Below, in pieces: positions 8,493 to 18,590 of a DNA stretch of 64,000 nucleotides. This DNA comes from Acinetobacter larvae (GTDB lineage: Bacteria; Pseudomonadota; Gammaproteobacteria; Pseudomonadales; Moraxellaceae): contig NZ_CP016895.1 in assembly GCF_001704115.1 (NCBI RefSeq), positions 3,410,001-3,474,000 on the forward strand. The letters run 5' to 3'. The position numbers were made by a program, and so were the translations under genes. Position 1 is the first letter of the stretch. Each line of letters opens with the position of its first letter. The notes beneath the pieces are model-generated. The model ran no database searches, had not been told where the DNA came from, and saw only the letters and a program-made list of their open reading frames with translations.

Positions 8493-9036
8493 GTGATGTT
8501 CAAGCGATATCAATCGATCAATTCATAAGGGAACTAATCTTAAAGAAACTAACTAAAGCTACAGGCAACATAGTGGTATTCGCTGTATTCAAAAACTAAC
8601 CCTGTCTATTGTTACCAATTAAAAATTTATCACTGCAATGATTTGTAGTTTTGTTGCATACAAAAGTTACTTTTATTCTTTTTCAGGGCATTTTTTCAAA
8701 CGCAAATACCTGAGATCCTTGACAGATATAATCAGAACAATCACATATTGTGCACATATTGTATAAGATACGCTATTGGACTGGAGATGCTGACTTTTGC
8801 TGGCACTGTGGTCGTCATTGGAAGATCAATTGAAGTCTATTCAGGTCAGAATTCAATCAAGCGATCACAGCGACAACTTTAAAAAATCAATAGCATACAT
8901 CACATCTGCCCCAGATCGACTGGCAGTTATCTATTCTCGACTATTGTCGATTTGTCATAATAAATTCATAATCATTGTGCTTTAATAGCAACTACCTAAC
9001 TCTAAACCCATTACGCTGCTTGTGGAGCGCATCACA
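8493..9036. other. Intergenic region between the lipoprotein gene and phoU
   Basis: About 540 bases with no convincing gene; short open frames here lack ribosome sites and resemble nothing known. It must hold divergent promoters for the lipoprotein gene and phoU. The only clear structure is a head-to-tail pair of 11-mers at 8742-8763. Confidence 0.5.
8742..8763. repeat. Tandem pair of 11-mers CACATATTGTG / CACATATTGTA
   Basis: Two head-to-tail copies differing only in the last base, located about 275 bases upstream of the phoU start. Directly repeated 11-mers are the spacing seen in some OmpR/PhoB-type operators, but the sequence is not a clear Pho box, so a regulatory role is only a guess. 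Confidence 0.4.
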
Positions 9037-9771
9037 TTGAACCCAAATAATCCTATTTTAAAACATCATATATCTTCGCAATTCAATGAAGACCTTGTTG
9101 ATGTGAATACAAAATTCATGACCATGGGTGGTTTGGTAGAGCAACAAGTAGCAAATGCCATCCATGCCTTATTGGATACCAATGCCAATCTTGCTATTGA
9201 TGTCCAGTTCCAAGACAACACGGTCAATCAGTTTGAACGAGATATTGACGAAGCACTGACCTTAATCTTAGCGCGTCGTCATCCAGCTGCGATTGATCTA
9301 CGAATGGTTATTGCCATGAGCAAAGCCAATACAGACCTAGAACGTATTGGCGATGAAGCTGCAAAAATCGCTCGGATTGCCCAAACACTTTGTGAAGAAG
9401 GTGAATCACCTCGCGGTTACATGGAAACACGTCATATTGGCAACCAAGTTCGTGTCATGATCCATGACTCTTTAGATGCTTTTGCACGCGTTGATGCAGA
9501 GCAAGCACTCAAGGTGCTGTTAGCCGATGCCGATATAGACCGTGAATATCAGTCGGCTACTCGTACACTAATGACCTATATGATTGAAGATCCTAAGCAT
9601 ATTTCTCGTGTGATCAATGTGATGTGGGTATTGCGGGCTTTAGAACGAATTGGTGACCATGCACGCAATATTGCCGAACAAGTCATTTATATGGCAAAAG
9701 GTCTCGATGTACGGCATACCAGTGTAGAAGAAATTGAAATCAAGGTACAACAAAGCAATACACCACGCTAA
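9037..9771 (+). CDS. phoU: Phosphate-specific transport/signalling regulator PhoU
   Basis: PhoU links the Pst phosphate transporter to the PhoR-PhoB two-component system and keeps the Pho regulon off when phosphate is plentiful. The product has the two three-helix repeats of the family, each with a metal-binding ExxxD-type signature: VNQFERDIDEALTLILARR with SKANTDLERIGDEAAKIARI, and MWVLRALERIGDHARNIAEQ. I chose the TTG at 9037 (protein beginning MNPNNPILKHHISSQF) because GGAG lies nine bases upstream. A GTG at 9022 overlaps that ribosome site and is less likely. No pst genes are nearby, so it is an isolated phoU. Confidence 0.92.
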   Translation: MNPNNPILKHHISSQFNEDLVDVNTKFMTMGGLVEQQVANAIHALLDTNANLAIDVQFQDNTVNQFERDIDEALTLILARRHPAAIDLRMVIAMSKANTDLERIGDEAAKIARIAQTLCEEGESPRGYMETRHIGNQVRVMIHDSLDAFARVDAEQALKVLLADADIDREYQSATRTLMTYMIEDPKHISRVINVMWVLRALERIGDHARNIAEQVIYMAKGLDVRHTSVEEIEIKVQQSNTPR

Positions 9772-9833
9772 GGACTCTGCATTACTAGAGCACTCACGAT
9801 ATACCCACATACCCACGAAAAATACCGACGATA

Positions 9834-9870
9834 AAAAAGACCTTGTGCCCACTTGGCACAAGGTCTTTTC
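9834..9870. terminator. Bidirectional terminator between phoU and yggX
   Basis: A long perfect stem: AAAAGACCTTGTGCC, loop of five bases, then GGCACAAGGTCTTTT. A-rich and T-rich flanks let it end phoU on the plus strand and argH-yggX on the minus strand. It lies midway between the two convergent stops. Confidence 0.88.
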
Positions 9871-9917
9871 AACATCTCTTTTGGAGCGTCTCTTTGGGAC
9901 CGCTAAAGTCGTTGATT

Positions 9918-10190
9918 TTAGCCTTCAGGTGTCCAGCCTTCCGCCTTTTCTACCCCATCGTCATTATTGAGGAACTTATCACGTTGTTCTTCTAAGAACT
10001 TTTTCGCATCGGGCTCAAAAACATTGAGACGCTTTTCATTGATCAAGGTCGTTTGATGTTGCAACCACTCTTGCCAAGCTTGCTTCGATACGGTTTGAAA
10101 TAGTGCCTCACCTTGAGGACCAGGAAAAGGTGGAAAATCTAAAGCAGGTAAGTCCTTTTGATACTTACGACAAAATACTTGTTTCGACAC
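9918..10190 (-). CDS. yggX: Fe(2+)-trafficking / oxidative damage protection protein YggX
   Basis: YggX proteins are small cytoplasmic proteins that protect iron-sulfur clusters from oxidative damage and are thought to help iron trafficking. The 90-residue product has the family's length and starts [20 protein letters not shown], containing the single conserved cysteine and the LPGLD-like motif. It continues with [18 protein letters not shown] and ends with an acidic tail. It is encoded 11 bases downstream of argH on the same strand, so it is probably cotranscribed, and ends at a strong bidirectional terminator. Confidence 0.93.
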   Translation of the reverse strand: MSKQVFCRKYQKDLPALDFPPFPGPQGEALFQTVSKQAWQEWLQHQTTLINEKRLNVFEPDAKKFLEEQRDKFLNNDDGVEKAEGWTPEG

Positions 10191-10201
10191 AATGTGACTC
10201 C

Positions 10202-11635
10202 TTAAGCATAAAGTTGTTCTAAGCGCTGCTCTGCCCGAGCAATTGCTGCTTGTACTTGCTGTGGCGCTGTCCCACCAATATGATCACGCGCTTGTACAGA
10301 AGCTTCTAAAGTCAATGCTTTCTCAAAAACATCTGCCGTAATCAGGGCAGAGAACTGCTGTAATTGTTCTAGCTTCAACTCTGATAAGTCTTTATTTTCT
10401 TGTACGCCAAGAGCAACAGCTTTACCTACAATCTCATGCGCATCACGGAAAGCAACGCCTTTTTTCACCAAATAGTCAGCCAAATCGGTTGCTGTCGAGA
10501 AGCCACGTAATGCAGCTTCACGCATCACAGCAATGTTCGGTAGCAATGCTGGAATCATATCGGCAAATGCCATCAATGAACCGCGTACTGTATCGATCGC
10601 ATCAAACAAAGGCTCTTTGTCTTCTTGGTTGTCTTTGTTGTAGGCCAAAGGTTGACCTTTCATGAGGGTTAATAAACTCATCAAGTCACCAAAGACACGA
10701 CCTGATTTACCACGTACTAACTCAGGTACATCAGGGTTTTTCTTTTGTGGCATGATCGATGAACCAGTACAGAACCGATCTGGGATATTGATAAATTTAA
10801 ACTGGGCTGAGGTCCATAAGATTAACTCCTCAGACATCCGAGATAAATGCATCATAATCAATGCTGCAGCCGCGTTAAACTCAATAGCAAAGTCACGATC
10901 CGATACCGCATCTAGAGAATTTTCTGCTACCCCCTCAAAGCCCAGCAATTGTGCAGTATAGGCACGATCAATAGGATAGGTTGTTCCAGCCAAGGCAGCA
11001 GCACCCAATGGTAAACGGTTGACACGTTTACGACAGTCGACTAAACGCTCGCTGTCACGGAATAGCATTTCAAACCAAGCCAATAGATGATGACCGAAAG
11101 TCACCGGTTGTGCAGTTTGCAAATGCGTGAAGCCCGGCATAATCGTCTCGGTATGTTGACTGGCAAGACTTAAGATGCCTTTTTGTAGTTTTTGCAAGAG
11201 CTGCAGAATGGCATCGATTTCATCACGCACATATAAACGAATATCTGTTGCGACCTGATCATTACGGCTACGACCTGTATGTAGTTTTTTACCCGTAATC
11301 CCGATACGATCTGTCAAGCGTGCTTCGATGTTCATATGTACATCTTCAAGATCTACACGCCATTCAAAATGCCCCGCTTCAATCTCTGCTTGGATTGCGC
11401 CCAAACCTTGAATAATGGCATCTCGTTCCGCCTCAGTCAGTACACCTACTTTGGCTAACATAGTGGCATGTGCAATTGAACCTGCAATATCTTGACGATA
11501 AAAGCGCTGGTCAAATTGTACAGAAGCCGTGAATTCAGCAACAAAAGCATCGGTCGCTTCTGAAAAGCGTCCACCCCACATACCAGAAGTTTGATTTGGG
11601 CTAGACGGATTTGAGGAATGTGAAGATGTAGTCAT
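10202..11635 (-). CDS. argH: Argininosuccinate lyase
   Basis: ArgH splits argininosuccinate into arginine and fumarate, the last step of arginine biosynthesis, in the cytoplasm. The 477-residue product shows [20 protein letters not shown] near the start, the [17 protein letters not shown] substrate loop, [20 protein letters not shown], and the superfamily signature [16 protein letters not shown] with the catalytic Ser. I chose the ATG at 11635 ([12 protein letters not shown]); the frame stays open 52 codons further upstream but that part does not look like ArgH. yggX follows after 11 bases. The gene lies divergent to a LytTR-domain gene. Confidence 0.96.
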   Translation of the reverse strand: MTTSSHSSNPSSPNQTSGMWGGRFSEATDAFVAEFTASVQFDQRFYRQDIAGSIAHATMLAKVGVLTEAERDAIIQGLGAIQAEIEAGHFEWRVDLEDVHMNIEARLTDRIGITGKKLHTGRSRNDQVATDIRLYVRDEIDAILQLLQKLQKGILSLASQHTETIMPGFTHLQTAQPVTFGHHLLAWFEMLFRDSERLVDCRKRVNRLPLGAAALAGTTYPIDRAYTAQLLGFEGVAENSLDAVSDRDFAIEFNAAAALIMMHLSRMSEELILWTSAQFKFINIPDRFCTGSSIMPQKKNPDVPELVRGKSGRVFGDLMSLLTLMKGQPLAYNKDNQEDKEPLFDAIDTVRGSLMAFADMIPALLPNIAVMREAALRGFSTATDLADYLVKKGVAFRDAHEIVGKAVALGVQENKDLSELKLEQLQQFSALITADVFEKALTLEASVQARDHIGGTAPQQVQAAIARAEQRLEQLYA

Positions 11636-12496
11636 GACAGCTCGGCAAAGTAAAAACTCGGTAAAATCAAAAAACAGTATAACAAATTCCAGTCGACTTG
11701 CTGATAAAACGCAAGATAGAGCGATCATAAAGCGCAGATGTAGGTTTAAGCAATCATTTGTTTTGATTTCACAACGAGCATAAGCAGTCAATCAGATCGA
11801 CCGAGACGTAAATCGTCGCTATTTTATTTTGAGCTGCATACACAACGTGCTTTTTTGGTAACCGTGCAATGCAGACAAACCCGCATGGTTAGTAATGGAT
11901 TTCACTTAATTTATATCGTTAATCAATAGTTTAAACAAACCATACTGACTATTATGACAACCTAAAAATGCCCAACAAAATGGCAAATCTTGCTAGATCT
12001 GCCTCATGACTAGGCAGCATGCACTTGTTTTGATCATATTTTAAGCTGAAATTATTGTTGCATTGCACCAACCCCTGCAGCTAGCCAAGATAACTTAGCG
12101 TCAGTGTCCTGTTTATTGCAGCAAGTTTAAGCGACTAATTTACATCAAAGTTATCTTGATCAAATTTACTGGCATTGGATGCATTACAACAGGAACTCAA
12201 TATTTATATACATATAGTCTCGGTATATTCAGTATTGAATAAAAAATAAGTGGATACCCAGCAGTACAAGTCACGCCTAAATACCGCTTTAAGCCCATTG
12301 TTTCTGCACATCATATCCCGATGAAAAAATCAATGAGAAAGACCATAGCGTAATTTGCATGTAGGCAACCCCGTTTAGGTTGCAGCTGATTCCTCACAAC
12401 AACGCGCATGGTTATAACAACAACTCGATAAAGCGAATCGATGACGCAAATCGATAGAACAACTAGACAAAAACAACTCAACTAGACAAAACAATT
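11636..12496. other. Long intergenic region between argH and the LytTR gene
   Basis: About 860 bases without a supportable gene; all three plus frames are broken by stops where a response-regulator receiver domain would be expected. Small structures seen: a CTGCCT/AGGCAG hairpin at 11999-12017, a GCAACC/GGTTGC hairpin near 12364-12383, and an imperfect direct repeat (CAACTAGACAAAA) at about 12460-12490 just ahead of the LytTR start. It must hold the argH and LytTR promoters. Confidence 0.5.
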
Positions 12497-12844
12497 ATGG
12501 AAAAAACAACTCAACGCCAGCAAATTCGTGCCAAGACTTATCGTGGTCTCGAATTAATCCCACTGGAAAATATCTATTATTTTCTTGCCGACCAAAAATA
12601 TGTTGCAGTACGCCACAAAAATGGTAGCGTGCTGATTGATGAAACCTTAAAAGACTTAGAGCAAGAATTTGCCGAAAAGTTTATTCGCATACATCGCAAT
12701 GCCCTTATTTCTATCGATTATTTAGAGGGTTTAGAGCTGGTCACCAGTGGTCAGTATCAAGTGCGATGTCGTGAAATTGAGGACAAACTAACGGTTAGTC
12801 GTCGCCATCTGCCCATTTTACGTGAACGTATTCAACAACGCTAA
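12497..12844 (+). CDS. Stand-alone LytTR DNA-binding domain protein (AlgR C-terminal-like)
   Basis: A 115-residue protein made almost only of a LytTR DNA-binding domain: GLELIPLENIYYFLADQKYV, HKNGSVLIDETLKDLEQEF, FIRIHRNALISIDYLEGL and LTVSRRHLPILRERI are the strands and recognition elements of the family. AlgR-type regulators carry a CheY-like receiver in front of this domain; none is encoded here, and no good Shine-Dalgarno sequence precedes the ATG at 12497. In Pseudomonas argH, algZ-algR and hemC-hemD are neighbours, and argH and hemCD are both close by here, so this may be what remains of algR. Whether it still works as a regulator is unknown. Confidence 0.8.
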   Translation: MEKTTQRQQIRAKTYRGLELIPLENIYYFLADQKYVAVRHKNGSVLIDETLKDLEQEFAEKFIRIHRNALISIDYLEGLELVTSGQYQVRCREIEDKLTVSRRHLPILRERIQQR

Positions 12845-12923
12845 GCTGCTGCACCGCATAAGCACTAAGCTATCAATAGTCTATCAATAGCCTGTAACTA
12901 AGCTCTATGTACAATCTCCATAC

Positions 12924-12959
12924 ACTACCGGATCAGTATTGTTCTGAACGGTAGTTTTA
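12924..12959 (+). terminator. Intrinsic terminator after the LytTR gene
   Basis: ACTACCG at 12924 pairs with CGGTAGT at 12949-12955, with inner CAG/CTG pairs, followed by a short T run. It separates the LytTR gene from the thiC riboswitch. Confidence 0.7.
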
Positions 12960-13036
12960 CTTTTGCTTAGATTTTAGATTGTTTTAAAAGCAATTTTTAA
13001 TATTTATCCCGATGATCTATGCTAAGATCGAAACTC

Positions 13037-13152
13037 GCTTGACGGAGCGCGAGTAATACCTCGCTGAGATTGTGTCAGTGCTGATCTTCATCAGCACTTA
13101 AACATAAGTACCGTTGAACCTGATCAGGTTAAGACCTGCGTAGGAATCAAGC
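13037..13152 (+). promoter_or_regulatory. TPP (THI-element) riboswitch upstream of thiC
   Basis: The conserved THI-box parts are present in order: CTCGCTGAGAT around 13061-13071 (the CUGAGA pyrimidine-sensing loop), then GTACCGTTGAACCTGATCAGGTTAAGACCTGCGTAGGAA split by short segments, ending with the invariant GCGTAGGAA. The closing stem P1 is GCTTGA (13037-13042) with TCAAGC (13147-13152). An extra hairpin (TCAGTGCTGA / TCAGCACT) forms the variable arm. It lies about 100 bases before thiC, where GCAATC/GATTGC at 13181-13197 could be part of the expression platform. Thiamine pyrophosphate binding should lower thiC expression. Confidence 0.95.
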
Positions 13153-13225
13153 CCTCTCAAAAGTTTATGTAATATGCCGTGCAATCTCTGCGATTGCGCG
13201 CCTACATCTCTTGAGGTGTGCTTGA

Positions 13226-15151
<1,926 letters not shown>

Positions 15152-15189
15152 CGCAAAAAGTTATTGTTTTTCATCATTTCTCAGTTAGG

Positions 15190-15837
15190 ATGAAGCTTAA
15201 GATTTTTATCCTTATGATAAATATGCAAAACAAGCTACATGCTGAATTTAACCAAAATGATGTACAAATTGAGTCGCGGCAACAGCGTTACCGCGGCTTT
15301 ATTCAAATCGAAAATATTCAATTGCGCCACCGTCTGTTTGGACAAACGCAGTATAGCCCTACCCTGAGTCGAGAATTGATCTGCCGCAGACCTGCTGCAG
15401 GTGCATTATTGTATGACCCTGAACAACAAAAATTTGCACTGATTGAGCAATTTCGTGTCGGTGCCTTAGATGATCCATCGCCTTGGCAACTTGAGGTGAT
15501 CGCAGGCTTGCTCGATGGCGATGAAAGCCCCGAAAGCTGTATTCGTCGTGAATGTTTAGAAGAAGCTGGCTGTGCCGTTGAGCATCTGCAACATCTATTT
15601 ACTTTTTATCCTTCGGCAGGTGCATGTAATGAGCTTTATCATCTGTATGCTGCACCATTAAGGTTGCCACCACACGGCGGTATTTACGGCTTAAGTGAAG
15701 AGGGAGAAAATATCAAACTTCACCTCATCGATTTTTGTGACTTAGATGAACTTCTCTCTAGCCCGCGCCTGCGTAATGCGCCCGTCATTATGGCTCTACA
15801 ATGGCTAAAACAACATATTGTCGCTAAACAGCGCTGA
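15190..15837 (+). CDS. nudF: ADP-ribose pyrophosphatase (Nudix hydrolase, NudF type)
   Basis: Hydrolyses ADP-ribose to AMP and ribose 5-phosphate in the cytoplasm. The 215-residue frame holds a complete Nudix box: GLLDGDESPESCIRRECLEE followed by AGC, with the catalytic RE-x2-EE residues. The upstream part EQFRVGALDDPSPWQLEVIAG and the later FYPSAGACNELYHLYAA are typical of NudF. The start is uncertain: ATG codons at 15190, 15214 and 15223 are all in frame, and none has a clear ribosome site. It lies between thiC and cpdA, the same nudF-cpdA pairing seen in other gammaproteobacteria. Confidence 0.92.
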   Translation: MKLKIFILMINMQNKLHAEFNQNDVQIESRQQRYRGFIQIENIQLRHRLFGQTQYSPTLSRELICRRPAAGALLYDPEQQKFALIEQFRVGALDDPSPWQLEVIAGLLDGDESPESCIRRECLEEAGCAVEHLQHLFTFYPSAGACNELYHLYAAPLRLPPHGGIYGLSEEGENIKLHLIDFCDLDELLSSPRLRNAPVIMALQWLKQHIVAKQR

Positions 15838-15855
15838 ACGAGGGAGGATATCATC

Positions 15856-16653
15856 GTGTCTGACTTCATAACGCAAGATAAAATAATCATTCAGATTACA
15901 GACACGCATCTTATGGCGGATCCGAATGACTGCTTTGTCACGATCAATCCTGAACGTAGCTTTCATGCTGTATTGCAAGATATTCAGCGGCGTTATCCTC
16001 AAGCCGATATGATTCTGCATACCGGCGATTTAGCGCAGGAAGCATGCCCAGAAACCTATGCGCGTTATCTGGCAACCATGCAACAGTTATCCATTGCGTT
16101 TTATCAATTGCCTGGTAATCATGATGATATGCGTATCTTTCCCTTGCTCAGTCCGCATCCGATGCCGGGGCATATTGACTTGGGTATCTGGCAAATTATC
16201 ATGCTCAATAGCCCTGTTGCAGGGCAAGTCGATGGCTGGATTGACGCGCAACAATTGCTGCACTTACAAAAATTACTCACAACACTAAAACATAAATACA
16301 TTATCTTGGCTTGTCATCATCATCCCTTTGATATGCATTCCAATTGGATTGACCAACATAAGCTCAAGAACACGGCAGCACTGGCTCAGGTCATGGCAGC
16401 CCATACCAATATAAAAGCCTTAGTCTGTGGGCATGTTCACCAAGAATCGTGCAGTATTTGGAATAAGGTCCAGTTCCTATCTACGCCTGCGACTTCTGTA
16501 CAATTTAAACCACATCAATATGACTTTGCATTGGATCTCTGCGCACCAGGCTATCGTGTACTCAGGCTACAGCATAATGGGCAGTTCAGCAGTGAAGTAC
16601 ATCGACTAGAGAGTAATGAATTCCAACCAAACTTAGAAATTTCAGGATACTAG
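15856..16653 (+). CDS. cpdA: 3',5'-cyclic AMP phosphodiesterase CpdA
   Basis: A class III cyclic-nucleotide phosphodiesterase that hydrolyses cAMP and so sets the level of the CRP/Vfr-type co-activator. The calcineurin-like metallophosphatase motifs occur in order: ITDTHLM (D-x-H), LHTGDLAQE (GD), LPGNHDD (GNHD), CHHHPF and CGHVHQE, giving all expected metal ligands. The start is the GTG at 15856, with GAGGA about ten bases upstream. It lies 18 bases after nudF, so both are probably in one transcript. Length 265 residues, normal for CpdA. Confidence 0.93.
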   Translation: MSDFITQDKIIIQITDTHLMADPNDCFVTINPERSFHAVLQDIQRRYPQADMILHTGDLAQEACPETYARYLATMQQLSIAFYQLPGNHDDMRIFPLLSPHPMPGHIDLGIWQIIMLNSPVAGQVDGWIDAQQLLHLQKLLTTLKHKYIILACHHHPFDMHSNWIDQHKLKNTAALAQVMAAHTNIKALVCGHVHQESCSIWNKVQFLSTPATSVQFKPHQYDFALDLCAPGYRVLRLQHNGQFSSEVHRLESNEFQPNLEISGY

Positions 16654-16766
16654 CTTTATATTTTTGCGGTTTTAGATTAAGTTATTCAACCAGATTAAAT
16701 CATGGAATGTGCTGATCTCACTGCTATGGCTTTCATCTTTGTTGAAAACTCTATATGATGACCAAC

Positions 16767-16789
16767 CCCAAGCGAGAGATTTGCTTGGG
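16767..16789 (+). promoter_or_regulatory. Hairpin in the cpdA-dksA gap
   Basis: CCCAAGC (16767-16773) and GCTTGGG (16783-16789) form a perfect 7-bp stem about 75 bases before dksA. There is no T run on the plus strand, so it is a weak terminator candidate or part of the dksA leader. Confidence 0.45.
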
Positions 16790-16864
16790 AAGCAATAAGA
16801 ATTCTTGCATATCACCATATTTTTTGCGTATAAACTATACGTATATGATGAGGATTGCCCTATT

Positions 16865-17395
16865 ATGGCGACTGACAACCACAATCAAATCTTTGAAGAA
16901 AATATCGACGTAGTCGAAGGTGCTAAAGCGAAAACATCACGCAAAAAAGCCAAGCCTTCAGATCAGGGAAACGGTACGGCTGCCAGCCTATTTGGTATTG
17001 CACCTTATCAGCTACAGAAAAATGAAGAATACATGTCTGATGGGCAACTTGAGCACTTCCGCAAAATTTTAAATGCGTGGAAAGCAGAGCTCATGAGCGA
17101 AGTTGACCGTACCTTAAATACCATGCAAGACGAATCTTCTGCTTTGCCCGATGTGAATGATCGTGCAACACAAGAAGAAGAGTTTGCCATTGAGCTACGT
17201 ACACGTGACCGTGAACGCAAACTGATCCGTAAAATTGAGCAATCAATCGAAAGCATCAAAAGCGGTGACTATGGTTTCTGTGAAACTTGCGGGATTGAAA
17301 TTGGTTTACGCCGCTTAGAAGCTCGTCCGACAGCAACACTGTGCATTGACTGTAAGACTTTAGCGGAAATCAAAGAGAAGCAAAATAACGGTTAA
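16865..17395 (+). CDS. dksA: RNA polymerase-binding transcription factor DksA
   Basis: DksA binds the RNA polymerase secondary channel and, with ppGpp, adjusts transcription of rRNA and biosynthetic genes. The 176-residue product has a polar N-terminal extension (rich in Lys, Ala and Glu), then a coiled coil whose tip holds the two acidic residues (LPDVNDRATQEEEFAIELR), and a C-terminal four-Cys zinc finger, CETCGIEIGLRRLEARPTAT followed by CIDC. I chose the ATG at 16865, with GAGG upstream. gluQRS follows 16 bases after the stop, the classic dksA-gluQRS operon. Confidence 0.96.
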   Translation: MATDNHNQIFEENIDVVEGAKAKTSRKKAKPSDQGNGTAASLFGIAPYQLQKNEEYMSDGQLEHFRKILNAWKAELMSEVDRTLNTMQDESSALPDVNDRATQEEEFAIELRTRDRERKLIRKIEQSIESIKSGDYGFCETCGIEIGLRRLEARPTATLCIDCKTLAEIKEKQNNG

Positions 17396-17411
17396 TCGGA
17401 AACACGTTATT

Positions 17412-18287
17412 ATGTCTCAAACAACCTATGTGGGTCGGTTTGCGCCATCGCCAACCGGCCCTTTGCATTTTGGTTCTTTAATCACAGCCGTCGCCAGTTA
17501 TTGTGAAGCGCGTTCACAAGCAGGGCAATGGTTTGTACGCATAGAAGACACCGACATACCTCGCATCTATCCGGGCAGTGAGCAACATATCTTAGCCTGT
17601 ATCGATGCTTTTGGTTTTGAAAGTGACCGTACCATTATTTTTCAACGTGATCGCTTAGCGCTCTATCAGGCTGTACTTGATCAGCTACACGCTGCGCAGT
17701 TAATTTATGCCTGCCAGTGCACACGTAAAATGCTCGGTTCTAACCATATCTATCAAGGTCGCTGTCGCTCGCTCGCACTGCCCTTTGCCAATCAAGCCAT
17801 TCGGGTAAAAGTTGATGAGCGCTGTATTGCTTTTGATGATGCCTTACAAGGTCATGTCAGCAGTCGATTAGATTTAGAGCTCGGTGATTTCGTGCTGAAA
17901 CGTCGTGATGGCATTTATAACTATCAACTCGCCGTGGTTGTAGATGATTATTTACAAGGTGTCACGCATGTTGTTCGTGGTGCAGATTTACTCGACAATA
18001 CCGCACGACAACGCTATTTGCAGCAAATCTTAGCCTATCCCACCCTGCACTATATGCACCTTCCTTTGGCCATGAATGCACAAGGTCAAAAGCTTTCCAA
18101 ACAAAATATGGCCCAGCCCTTAGCGCTCGACCAAGCACCGCAGCTTTTACAGCAAGCCATTGCCGCTTTAGGACAAACGAGCGTCGATTTAGATACACCA
18201 CAGCGCATGTTGCAACAAGCCATCGCACAATGGGATCGTGCAGCCATTCCACGCGGTTTGAGCCTAAGCCATCAGATTTACCGCTAG
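17412..18287 (+). CDS. gluQRS: Glutamyl-Q tRNA(Asp) synthetase
   Basis: A truncated glutamyl-tRNA-synthetase-like enzyme that glutamylates the queuosine base of tRNA(Asp). The 291-residue protein has only the catalytic domain. Motifs: RFAPSPTGPLHFGSL (HIGH-like), RIEDTDIPR, zinc ligands in YACQCTRKML with YQGRC, RLDLELGDFVLKRRDG, and GQKLSKQN (KMSKS-like). The anticodon-binding domain is absent, as expected. It is in an operon with dksA, as in many proteobacteria. Confidence 0.95.
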   Translation: MSQTTYVGRFAPSPTGPLHFGSLITAVASYCEARSQAGQWFVRIEDTDIPRIYPGSEQHILACIDAFGFESDRTIIFQRDRLALYQAVLDQLHAAQLIYACQCTRKMLGSNHIYQGRCRSLALPFANQAIRVKVDERCIAFDDALQGHVSSRLDLELGDFVLKRRDGIYNYQLAVVVDDYLQGVTHVVRGADLLDNTARQRYLQQILAYPTLHYMHLPLAMNAQGQKLSKQNMAQPLALDQAPQLLQQAIAALGQTSVDLDTPQRMLQQAIAQWDRAAIPRGLSLSHQIYR

Positions 18288-18394
18288 TACACTGCGAACC
18301 ATACACTGAGAATAAGATTAAGATACTGAGAATAGAATACTGCGCATAAGACACTGCAAAGCAAAGGGTATTACAACCATCTTCACCATTAAAA

Positions 18395-18424
18395 AAACGC
18401 TGCCTCTAGCGGAGTACAGCGTTT
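18395..18424. terminator. Terminator between gluQRS and ftsW
   Basis: AAACGCTG (18395-18402) pairs with CAGCGTTT (18417-18424). The seven A before it become a T run on the minus strand, so it best serves the murD-ftsW transcript, though it lies about 170 bases past the ftsW stop. Confidence 0.7.
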
Positions 18425-18460
18425 ATACAAGCCATGGTCTGACTTAAAAGGTTGATTTAG

Positions 18461-18571
18461 AAGCTTCTGTTCTAAGTTTCTATTGCTAAGTTCCTATGAC
18501 CAAGTTTCTATTTCGAAGTTCCTATGGCTAGGTTTCTATTGCCAAGTTTCTATTGCCAAATTGCTGTTGTG
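18461..18571. repeat. Degenerate 14-bp tandem repeat, eight units
   Basis: Eight head-to-tail units close to AAGTTTCTATTGCC (first unit 13 bases, others exactly 14), drifting at a few positions, run from 18461 to 18571 between the convergent gluQRS and ftsW genes. The unit length is not a multiple of three and no frame stays open, so this is not coding. Confidence 0.85.
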
Positions 18572-18590
18572 ACGCTGCAGCGTTGACCGG

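Noticed and set aside
8797..8985. Open frame of 62 codons upstream of phoU
   Set aside because: No ribosome site, no protein-like motif, and it overlaps the region that should hold the phoU promoter.
12121..12496. Possible receiver domain of AlgR upstream of the LytTR domain
   Set aside because: Stops occur in all three plus frames and no CheY-like motif (acidic pocket, Lys) is visible.
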